Below the pieces are notes generated by a model that searched no databases, was not told where the DNA came from, and saw only the letters and a list, made by a program, of their open reading frames with translations. Below are positions 49,901 through 61,900 of a stretch of DNA of 64,000 nt, piece after piece; within the stretch, counting starts at the first letter, position 1; each line of letters begins with the position of its first letter. Position numbers and translations under genes: made by a program. Origin of the DNA: Sipunculus nudus (taxonomy: Eukaryota; Annelida; Sipuncula; Golfingiida; Sipunculidae); the NCBI GenBank assembly GCA_026874595.1, contig CM049306.1, positions 107,655,142 through 107,719,141 of the forward strand, written 5' to 3'.

Positions 49901-52900
49901 TGTGCCCTGTTAACAGATTGACAGACGATGGACAAAAAGTGATCACCACAGCTCAGATGATTTTCAGTCAGCTGAGCTAAAAAGCAAAAAAAAAAAAAAA
50001 ATTGATACAGGTGGAGGTTTATATTCTGATATCACTGGTGATGTCAGTTTCATCTGACTTTACACTTTGCTTTCCTGGTCTTTCAGGCCTTTTCAATCTT
50101 GTAGTTTTTCTCAGCCCCATACAGAGCATACATCCCAAGCAGCTATAGAGTTGGGTTATTCATTATACATTTGCCTGTCTCCCATAACCAGTACTGATTC
50201 ACTCCTGTGAGGAGAGAACACATCCTTGTAGTAAAGATTTTGGCTGAAGTCTTAGGGCAGAGGTCGGTCAGAACAGGGCAAAACACACAATTTTGCAGTC
50301 ACAGGTTCAGCACCCTAACCATAATGCCACCACGCTCGATGCAAGACATAGCACCTGTCAGTGACACGCATGTACTCACCTGGACTCTGCGTATATCTGG
50401 TCGTACACCCTCTTCTCTTGCCCTGACAGATTAAGTTTGTGTGTGAATGTCTTCTTGGCGGGTAGAGGTACCTATGTAATCCAGATATTTAATTATAGCT
50501 GTCTCATAATCAAGACTTAAGACAATATAAACAGATTATAAAACAATATATTGACTTATAATGCTCACAGTACTGTTAAGTGGCAATGATGGGGGTATTT
50601 AACTGCACGAAAACAAGTAAAAGAATAACAGGTGGCGCCACCTGTTTCCGGTACATGACATTACTATCCGAGATCTACGGTCAAGTTGATTTTTGGACCA
50701 ATCCATGCATCCTTTATTAAGATATTAATGATTTTGTTTGATTTTCACCATATATGGCAATATTCAAAGTCAAGGCCACTCTCATAGGAAAGGTCATGAC
50801 CCCAATTTAAATAAACATCATCCCATAATCCATATCTATGTATATGCATAATATATAAGAAATCTGTCCATTAGTTTTTGCCTTATAATGCTCACAGTAC
50901 TGTCAAGTAGCAATTTTGGGGGTATTAAACGGCATGAAAACAAGTAAAGAATAATAGGTGGCGCCACCAGTTTCTGGAACTTGACAACCCTATCCATGAT
51001 CTTCCATCAACTTGATTTTGGGATCAATCCATGCAAAATTTCTTGAGATATTTAAGAATTTGTGTGATTTTCCCCAAAATTGGACCTATTCAAGGTCAAG
51101 GACACTCTCCTAGTCAAGGTCATGACCTCATTTTGAATATGTGTTGTCCTCTCACCCATATCTTTACATATACCAAGTTTGGTAAAGATCTGTGAAATAT
51201 TTTTTGGGTTATCGCGCCAACAAGATTTATATGCAGAGGTGGAGGGACCAGTATGAAAACATAGTATCCCCTGTCTTTGTCTGGGGATACAATAATCACA
51301 TCTTTAAAACATTTATAAGGATGCAGTCTTACCAGAGGTTTCCCTTCTTTGTTGACTTGACTTTTGGTACGCCGCAAAAGAAGTGACTTCACTAAGGTGT
51401 TCAAACGCTGGGTTCCTTTTGCTGTGAAAGGCATATATCATAAATATGTCTGTAAAAAATTATTATTTCCAGGTTATAAATTCCATTTCTGTTTTATATA
51501 AACTTAAATCCATGATTTTTATTTGTACTATTGAGGAGCTTATGATACTTTGTGGCAGCATTTAACAAACTGTTTATCTTACATTTGTTTCTATCAACAC
51601 TGCAGGAGTCTCTGCATTTTTATTTATCAATGGTATTTCCAACTAGTGATTATTATTTTCTATATTTTTTGTGATAACAACCATACCCAGAACTCCACAT
51701 GTATATGACACTCAGCCTGTACCTGTTTTTAAAACCACCCCCCATTCCCTCCCTGTGAATGGTGGTTTTGTTAGTAAACTGTTGTGAGCTTTTCTGTATT
51801 AATGAGAATTTTCTCTGTTAAAGTTTATACGCCAGAGTAAGCCAACCGAAAATTTCCCTTATTGGGCCTATTATCGCCCATCCCGCCTCATTCCCGTGTA
51901 TCTAGGTCACACTTCCGTTTCCTATAATCACATTTTTCGAAGGCGTAGGAAAGAGGACTGGGAGGGAGCGTTGTTTGTAATACAGAAAAGCTCACAACAG
52001 TTTACTAACAAAACCACCATTCACAGAGAGGGAATGGGGGGGTTTTATTACGTAAACATAATTGTGAGCTGTTTCTGTATTAATGAGGATATAACAGATA
52101 AACCTTGGGGAGGGAACACCTACCTGGAACGATGGAATGATGAGAACATCAGTGCTGGGATGGAGCAGACGAAGATGTCGCTGCCGGAACAGACGTAGAA
52201 GGCGAGGACGGCCTGGAAAACTGTAGGACCTCACCCGCCACAATCACAGGGCCCAAGGAATAAAGGCCCGAAGCTTGTAATTGAACATTCTTGAGATAAA
52301 AGCGGGTGAAGGTAGAAAGTGACTTCCAATAGCCTCTCTTGACCAGTTGATTTGGGGAAATCCCCGAGAAATGGCCCAACGATGTAGAAAGGGCTCTAAA
52401 AAATGACCCTTGATATGAAGCTGCTCTGAGGTTGATTGAGATGCCGACTCATAGGCGGCGACAATAGTGGCTTTTAGCCACGCACTAATGGTGATAGGGC
52501 TAATTTCTTTGTTTGAAGTGGTGACTTTCGTTGAAATAAACAACTTCTTGCGCCCCCCCCCCCCTCCCCGTAAAGAATGAGTAGCTTTAAGATAGTAATG
52601 TAAAGCACAAACCGGGCAATTTGTAGCCCCATAACGGTACTGACCGTTAGGGAGGGCCGGAACGTGCCAAGCTGATGGAGGATCATCAAAATTTTGGTTC
52701 TTTCTATAAAAATCCGGAGGAAAATGTAGGGTGGCCGACGAACCGTCGGCCGCAATTTGTGTGAATTTTCGAATCAGCCACTAGGGCATGAAGCTCAGAG
52801 TGGCGACCGGCAGACGCAAGAGCTAGAAGGAAAACCGTTTTCCGAGACAAATGCAGAAGATGTGCTGAACCCAGGGGCTCATAAGGAGGTTCTCGGAGGT

Positions 52901-55900
52901 GACGTAAGGCCAAGTCCAGGCGCCAGGAAGGCCCAACATAGCGAGGACGAAACTCGCAGGCATGAACCCCCTTGAGAAAATCCGTCACCAACGGATGATG
53001 AAGGACACGATCGTGACCTAGCAATGGGGCACGGACAGCAGGGCGGCATGATAGCCACGCAGAGACGGATAGGATAAATGTTTATCCTGCAGTAAAAACA
53101 CGAAAAAATCCAAAACTGCCGCAAGAGACGGAGCTAAAGGAGAGATTCCGCGGGTAGACACCCAACCGGTGAAGAGACGCCACCGGGAGTTATAGATGCG
53201 GTCCGAAGAACGGCGACGGGGAGCCGAGGCAAGGAGAGCAGCCGGACTTGAAATGCCCTGATCCTTGAGGCGACCGATGAGAGTACACTTGCGCACAGAG
53301 GGCACGACCAAAATGGGCGACGTGCTCATGGGAACGATGGGAGATTGATCCAAAGCAGTAGAAGAAGCAGTGGGCGGGAGAGAAGCGAGCGCCACAGAGG
53401 AAACCAGGGGGCAGCTGGATGAACCAGTAGGAGGAGGAGGAGATCTGTCTGGTCCGCTCGGGACAGGCGGAGAAGGATACCACAGATGAGATGAGGAACC
53501 GGAAACGCGAAGAGAAACCGGTTAGACCACACGGACGGAGGGGTGTCAGGGAGACGGTCGCGAGGGTGACGTAGACGCGTCGCGGTAGGTACGAGAACTG
53601 GGGGGAAGAAAAATCGAATAGATCAAATTCTGGACGCCCCAGATGAGTGAAAAGATCCGCTGACCGGGAGCGGAAGGAGCACCAGCGAAGGAAGAGATGC
53701 AGGGCGACGGGAAAGGGCGTCGGCAAGAATGTTCGACACGCCCGGAAGATGAGACGCACGAATCGAGGCCCGGAGAGCAAAGCACAGATCGAAGAAGAGG
53801 TAGGTCTCCTGCATCAGAGATGCAGACCGAGTACCGCCCTGCCTGTTGATATATGCCACGACCGTGGTGTTGTTGGTCCAGACAAGAATGTGACGGCCGA
53901 GCAACCGGGGGGAACAGCGGGAGATCGCGCAACAGACTGCACGAAGTTCTAGGACACTGATATGCAGGAGACGTTCCGACTGGGACCAGAAACCCCAAGG
54001 CGCAAAGAGGGGGCACCCCAACCAAGGAGAGACGCGTCGGTATACACGGTGCAATCGATTTCCTGAGAAAAAGGAACTCCCTGCATGAGAAAGGGAAGGT
54101 CCAGCCAGGGATGAAGAGACCCCCATGTGAGCTGAAACGGAGGGCCGTAGGACGAACCGAGGTTAAAAGTAGAAGGCCGTGACGGCGCAGGAGAGACTAA
54201 AAAGACGCTGCGCAGACAAAAAGAGGTCGCAGATGGCCGCCAAACAGAAGGGAGCCGGTGAAAGGTTGAGAGTAAAGCTCAGTCAACTCCGCTTGTGTAA
54301 GTTCCGGTTTCAAGTGCTTTAAAGATTGAAGGCAAGCCTAGCGGCGCAACAGAATACAATTTTCAACAAGTCGCCAGACAACCTGTTGCAGCTCAACACA
54401 GGTATGGGCAGAAGCCTGCCATATGTCATTAAGCGTGGGCGAGTCAGGAGAGACGGCGATCAGGCTAGTAACAGCCTGCAAGTCGTTCACCATCCCGGCC
54501 GCCTGCCGCCGGAGCCCCTCCAAATCTGACAGTTGACGAACGGAGAAGGGGGCTGAGGATGGAAACAAGGATTTACCGTCTGAGAACGGCTGTTCAAGGC
54601 TAGACTCAAGACACATCGGATGCCGATGGAATATCTGGATGATCAGAAAGGGGATCAGACGATCAAAGCAGGTAGCGCGGTACCCGTGGCATTTCCACAG
54701 GGTACCGGGGACCAGGGGTTATCAGAACCCGGCGGTAGCGGGGCCCCAGTAATGGTAGATCGGGACCCCGAGACCACAGCATGGCGCTCACATAACAGAT
54801 CAACCGTGTGATCAGTGAACTCCATACACACGGCGGGTGTAGAGGAAGGCGATTGAAGGGCGGCCGGATTCAAATAAGAACCGGCCGCCGACGCCGGGGA
54901 AGTCCGCGGCTTTAAATGACGGAACTTCAGACCATCAGGTTGGGCCTCCTGAGTGGAGGTAGCAACGAGGTCCAGGAGCGCAGATTTGGGCGTAAGCCAA
55001 GCCTGGCGTTGCAGTGCGATCTCCCACCACTGATCTTGTGCCAGGGCGGGATCGGCAGTGTGAGAGGACGGGGACGCTGGAGAACCCCGGGAAGGGGGAT
55101 CCAGGGAAACCCGTGGAGCCAGAACGACCGGAAGTTGAAAAAAAAGAAGCCGAGGGCCGGTCAGCAGCAGGAACCAGCCAGGAAGACACAGGAACCGGAG
55201 CCACAGTCGGCACAGCAGACGGGGACTGAAAGAAAGAGCCTGCCGGCCGGCCGGGGAACGCCGAACGGTCCAACCAGAGCAGCCAGAGTCACTGGAAGTG
55301 AGGGCTGCTGAAAGAAAAGGGATGCAGGAGGGCCAGAATCACTTACCTGCACACCAGGAAGGCAAGGGCGAACCAGCGGGTAGGCCCTGGGCAGCACAGG
55401 GGAGAAGGAAGGAAGCCGGCGAGGGGTCGGGGTGAAGATAACGGGCTTGGGGAAAGCACCGGACGAACGGACTAGGGTCTAGATGAATCGTCTAGATCCG
55501 ACATCACTGATGAGCAAAACCTAGATGATTTATGCAAGATGGAATAAGTGGACGGGCCTTTGGCACGGGGAGCCGCATGAACCGGGGAAGACTTCCGCTT
55601 CCGGGAATGGGAAAGAAAGGACTTGGCCGTCAAATCTACCGGGGAGGTAATGGTACCAGTGGTAACGGATGGGGAACGTAACACGGCCGTGTTGTGTTCA
55701 CCCAGGGTAGGCCCCCCCCCCCCCCCCCCCCCAGGCAACCACGGGACCAGATAAAGGAAGCATGGAAGGGGAACCCCCAACTACCGGGGAATGGGACCAA
55801 TATTGAAACAATGTCCACTTGTCAGAAGACCATGTCTGACAGCAGAAATAGGGATCGGCCGGACCCCGGCAGGAGTCATTGTTCGAACGGCAGGTGAAAC

Positions 55901-58900
55901 AAGTGGGGTGAGAATCCCAAGCAGGGATTAAGGAACCACAAGAAACACAATAAGTGGGGTTCTCCATGGCGGGAAGGGAAAAAGAAACACAACTTACAGT
56001 TCAGTTGGCAAACCCGACGGTACAAACCAAAACAGTGGACGAATCGCGCAGAGCATGATCACACGTCCATCATGGCTGACGCCAGAAGAAAAATTTTATT
56101 ACAGGAAACGGAAGTGTGACCTAGATACACAGGAACAAGGCAGGATGGGCGATAATATGCCCAATAAGGGAAAATTTTTGGTTGGCTTACTCTGGCGTAT
56201 AAACTTTAACAGAGAAAATTCTCATTAATACAGAAACAGCCCTTAATTATGTTTACGTAATAAAACAATAGTTTTATAATTAAAACATAATTACCTGACT
56301 GGTTATCCACCTGTCGTTTCCACACTTTAAACTCATCAAATGGGGAACAGCGAAGGAACCTGAAAACAGGCAGAAAACAAATATCAGCAATTAGTAAATT
56401 ATGGGTGTAACAATGCAATGCTCCAAAAAACAAGAGAAACAGGGTAGCTACATTGTTCACTTACTGGCTAAAATTAACAAACATCAATTGAGGTAAAATA
56501 TTTGCTTTTGTTTAAAAGAAAGTTTGAAATTTACTAATATATTAATAATTTCTGACTGGAGAATTGAATCAAAGATATAGAATCAATTTGTAGACCTCCA
56601 ACAATTCACAGGCCTATAGTGAATGATCTAATGTGTTCTTTACTTACCTGAGCAATGAATACATATCAAGGAGATTGTTCTGTATGGGTGTCCCGGTGAG
56701 CACCCAGCGACATCGAGCACGGAGACGACACACAGACAAAGCAGTAAGGCTACGATGGTTCTTAATCTGGTGCCCCTCATCCAGTATAATACGATGCCAG
56801 GCTATACGCAGCAAGCTGGGCTGGTTCTCAGAGGCTGGCTGGTCCTGGATCATCAAATAATAATATACATCTTTTGAGTTTGAGTTATCAAATAAGTTTC
56901 AAGTTGGAAGGATGAATCTAATTTCAGAATGTTTGAAAATACAAACAAATGTCAACATACAAAAAACACGAACAAACAAAACAAAACAAAAAGTATGTAA
57001 TAGTAGCCACTTATTTGTAAGTAGCATTAACCCAGATACTGATGCATGCATTTACGAATCATTAAGTCTGTAACTGGACCAAGATGTGTCCTGCTCTTAC
57101 CGCGTCTTCTGCAGGCTTTTCCTGAGCGTGTTTGTTTTTCTTCAAGTCTTCAGGGACACCAACCTCCCTCCCGACCAGATTGTATGTGGTCAGCACCAAA
57201 TCATGGTCAGCGATTCTGGTGAGAATCATCATTACATACACATTAAACGCATCATCTGTATTCGGAAAATATAGTTCTGTGAATAACAACATTACATGTC
57301 CTTTTAAATAAATAAAACAATAATGTATTATAAATTTAAAAGTAATTTTAACAGTGAGTTTCAAAAACTGGTTTGCATGAACAAGTAAAACAGACAACAT
57401 TGTATTCACATATAACTATCTGCTCCTCCTGGACTTAATCAGACAATTTTTTTAAACATAATATGTCCATACTGGTTTGCAGTTATTGGTGTGTTGGAGA
57501 GACATCACCTGTATGTCAAAGAACCTGTAAGCAATGCTTAAACACCAACTTCAATTCATGCAATTAATATTAGATCTTATCTTTTTTTGTATTAATAACA
57601 TAGAATTCAGGTATTTTATTCAGAAATCGTCTAATCTATAAACTGACTTCAGTGCATCCTGCTCTCTTTCTGTGCCATGGTACAACAACACTTTTAGCAA
57701 GCCGGGCTCACATCGTCTCTCAACTTCCTTCTTCCACTGATGTATTACAGAGGCCGGGCACACCAACAGGGTACCTCTGGAGGGAATCACTGAAACAGAT
57801 GTTATATGATGTATTACAGAGGCTGGGCACACCAACAGAGTACCTCTGGGTACCTCTGGAAGGAATCACTGAAACAGATGTTACATGATGTATTACAGAG
57901 GCTGGGTACACCAACAGAGTACCTCTGGAAGGAATCACTGAAACAGATGTAATACATGATGGCTGGGTACACAAACAGGGTACCTCTGGAGGGAATCACT
58001 GAAACAGATGTTACATGATGTATTACAGAGGCTGGGCACACCAACAGGGTACCTCTGGAAGAAATCACTGAAACAGATGTTATATAATGTATTACAGAGG
58101 CTGGGCACACCAACAGGGTACCTCTGGAAGGAATCACTGAAACAGATGTTATATGATGTATTACAGAGGCTGGGTACCATACTGGGTTCCTCTGGAAGAA
58201 ATCACTGAAACAGATGTTATATGATGTATCACAGATTCTGGGCACACGAACAGGGTTCCTCTGGAAGGAATCACAGAAACAGATGTTATATATTGTATTA
58301 CGGAGGATGGCCAAACCAACAGAGTTCCTCTGGAGGGAATCACTGAAACAAATGTTTTATGATGTATTACAGATGCTGGGCACATCAACAGGTTTCCTAT
58401 GGAGGGAATCACTGAAACAGATGTTATATGATGTATCACAGATGTTGGGCACACAAACAGGGTTCCTCTGGAAGGAATCACTGAAACAGATGTTATATGA
58501 TGTATTACAGAGACTGGCAACACCAACAGGGTTCCTCTGGAAGAAATCATTGAAACAGATGTTTTATGATGTATTACAGATGCTGGGCACACCAACAGGT
58601 TTCCTATTGAGGGAATCACTGAAACAGATGTTATATGATGTATTACAGAGGCTGGTTACACGAACAGGGTTCCTCTGGAAAGAATCACTTAAACAGATGT
58701 TATATGATGTATCACAGATTCTGGGCACACAAACAGGGTTCCTCTGGAAGGAATCACTGAAACAGATGATATATAATGCATTACAGAGGATGGCCACACC
58801 AACAGAGTTCCTCTGGAGGGAATCACAGAAACAGATGTTATATAATATATTATAGAGGATGGGCACATCATCAGGATTACTCTGGAAGGAATCACTGAAA

Positions 58901-61900
58901 CAGATGTTATCGATGGCATAGTCACTGTATTTATTTAAGTAAATGGTAATCAATAGTAATGAATAATTTTTGTGTTTCACTAACACATTAGGCAGGTACC
59001 ATAATGATGGCTGTTTTTGTAAAACCTCACCTATATAGAATATATATATGATATTATGGCAAATATCTTTTTCCCTTCAATTTAAAATCTTCTGCATGGA
59101 TTTCAGTTATACTTTATCTTTCAAAGAGGTTGTGAAAAGTTTAAAAATTCAAAAATATTATGACAACTGCAGATTCTTGCCCAGGGAAAATTAGGTAAAA
59201 TTAAACACGGTCTGTCAAGATCATTAAGTGAGAGACTGATCGAATTAAAATTCTTTGTACATGATATGCTCTGCTATCTCTTGCAAACAAACCAGTTGCA
59301 TATTTTTTTTTACTAAACAACACCAGCTAGTGCTTGCTCTTTACACGCTGAGACTCGCACAGGTTTCCTTTATGACCATATTTTTACCCTGTGTTTCACA
59401 AAATGAACAAATAATTGGGCTGATTATCAATTTATTTATATTTAACTGTTAATATATGAAATTCTCTTGTATGCTATTTATAACTAGATATTTCTTGGCA
59501 CCACAGGTGCCATAGAATCCCCACACAATTAATCCCCCTGCCCCATCTTCAGCAGCATATACTGACACTTGGCAAGCGACTATGGTTTCTTCCATCTATC
59601 AACTTGAGAAACAATATTTTTCACCAAATATGGGGGCCAATATGTTGAATCTCCTTTGAGAAAAGAGCATTAATTTATTTTACGGAAATGGGCAGGTAGG
59701 TGGTGCCACTTGTCTGGTTTACAAGAAATTTTCCAAGATGGATAGACAAGCCAAATTTTAGACCGATCCCTTGAACCACTCCAGGGTATGAGCAATTTTC
59801 TCCCAAAGCACATGTACAGATGGACGCCAAGGCAGAACAATTGCAGATGGCACCACCAGTCTTAAGTACATGATGGAGGAGTCCAAGATCTATGGTTATG
59901 AACAATTTAGGCCAATAGGGCAAATCATTTCCCAAAGAAGAGCATTAAATTATTTTACTGAAACGGGAAGGTAGGTGGTGCCACTTGTCTGGTTTACTAG
60001 AAAACTTTCCAAGATGGATGGACATGCCAATTTTCAGACCTATACCTCAAACCACTCCAGAGATATGAGCAATTTTCACCCAAAACACATGTACAGATGG
60101 ACGCCATGCCAAAACGATTGCAGATGGGGCCACCAGTCTTGAGTACAAGATGGAGGAGTCCAAGATCTATGGATCCGCACAATTTCAGGCCAATAGGTCA
60201 TATCACTCATCAGAAAAGGGCATTAATTTATTCTACAAAACCCAGAAGGTAGGTGGAGCCACCTGTTTGGTTTACGAGAATACTTTCCAAGATGGATGGA
60301 CATGCCAAATTTCAGACCAATACCTTGAACCACTCCAAAGATATGAGCAATTTCCACCAAAAGCAAATGTACAGATGGATGCCACACAATTATGATTAGC
60401 ACCACCAGTCGTGAATACAAGATGGAGGTATCCAAGATCAATAAACATGCACAATTTTTGCCCAATCTGTCCATTAGTTTTGGACTTATCATTGCCACTT
60501 GAGGTATTAAAAGGTGCAAAAACAAGAAAAGGACAGATGGTGGTGCCACCTGTCTTCCACAAAAGACAAAGCTCTCCAAGATCTTCAGTCAATTTGATTT
60601 TTGGACCAATCCATGCATTTCTTATTGAGATATTCATGATTTTGTTTGATTTTCACCATATATGGCAATATTCAAGGTCAAGGCCACTCTCATATGAAAG
60701 GTCATTACCGCTTTTTAAATATACATCTTCTCATAACCCATGTCTATGTATATGCATAATATGAAAGAAATCTGTACATTAGTTTTTGACTTATAATGCT
60801 CACAGTACTGTTTAGTGGCAATGATGGGGGTATTAAACAGCATGAAAACAAGAAAGGATAACAGGTGGCACCACCAGTTTCTGGTACGTGACAACACTAT
60901 CCAAGATCTTCCGTCAAGTTGATTTTTGGGTCAATCCATGCAAAATTTCTTGAGATATTAAAGAATATGTGTGATTTTTCCCCAAAATGGACTCTCCTAG
61001 TAAAGGTCATGACCCCATTTTAAAATATGCTTCGTCCTCTCACCCATATCTATGCACATGTCAAGTTTGGTAAAGATCCGTAAAATATTTTTTGTGTTAT
61101 TGCATCTAAACTAAATCTCTGCAGCGGTGGCGCAACCGTGCTTAAACCAAAGTATTGCAACTTTGTCTTGGGATACAATAAAGCACCAGAGCCTGGAACA
61201 GTACATACAGTGGCTGAGCTGCTTCTCCTTGCTGAGCCAGTCCTCTTCCTTGTCTTTGCTGCGGCGTTCCTCTAGCCCTCTGGCTACCAACGAGATCATC
61301 GTTAATGTCTTACCAAGCCCCATGTCATCAGCTGTAACAAAAACAAGAGTAAGTCACAATGTTATGCTAACCATTTGTCTTATGTCACCATGTTTCTCTG
61401 AAGGTTTCCTTACATGTGTATAAGTAATCAGTTTTCAAAACACTTTAAAATTGGAATTATAAATCTTTAAAACAGAACTGTAGGTAATGATGTATATACA
61501 TAATAACATATATATTTATGTCTGTATGTGTGCTTTTCAGATAGTGTATATATTATCACATGTGCCTACAGTCAGTTAAAGGTTACCCAAAACTATCTAA
61601 CATATCTTTGTGGTTGGACCAATATACAATTTTGAATAATTCTTACATCTTAAAATGTTTAGCTATAAGGCAAGTGTCCTTAATACCTCTGACCTACCTA
61701 GAATGCCACCTGGTGGCTGCTGCTGTTCACGCCAAGTCAGCCAGGCCTGAGCTTGTCTCTGGTGTTCCATCAATGGTACCAGTAATCCTTCAGGATCCTG
61801 CAAAGTCTCCTCTGACCCAGGACAGGTCTCCAGCTGCCTGAACATACAAATTAGCTGAATGAAACACATGGTTTAGTTCAGGATCAGAAGTTAACTTTTC

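Larger units (their letters stand above)
51737..56266 (-). mobile_element. DIRS-type tyrosine-recombinase retrotransposon
   Basis: Inverted terminal repeats of about 140 bp (51786-51926 and 56101-56240) bracket minus-strand gag-like, RNase H and tyrosine-recombinase sequence. At 51979-52088 lies an internal complementary region that joins the inverted copies of the two outer ends, the structure DIRS elements use to make a circular intermediate; there is no target duplication, as expected. GC content is clearly above the surrounding introns. The reverse transcriptase is missing between the gag-like and RNase H parts, and frames are shifted, so this copy is not autonomous. It sits in TTF2, same strand, 28 bp from an exon. 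Confidence 0.9.

Noticed and set aside
57814-58314. 166-codon minus-strand frame as a TTF2 extension
   Set aside because: It is in a different frame from the true exon after the 10-bp duplication at 57841-57860 and is simply the minisatellite.
58214-58855. 213-codon plus-strand frame
   Set aside because: Antisense reading of the 72-bp array; open only because the unit is 24 codons.
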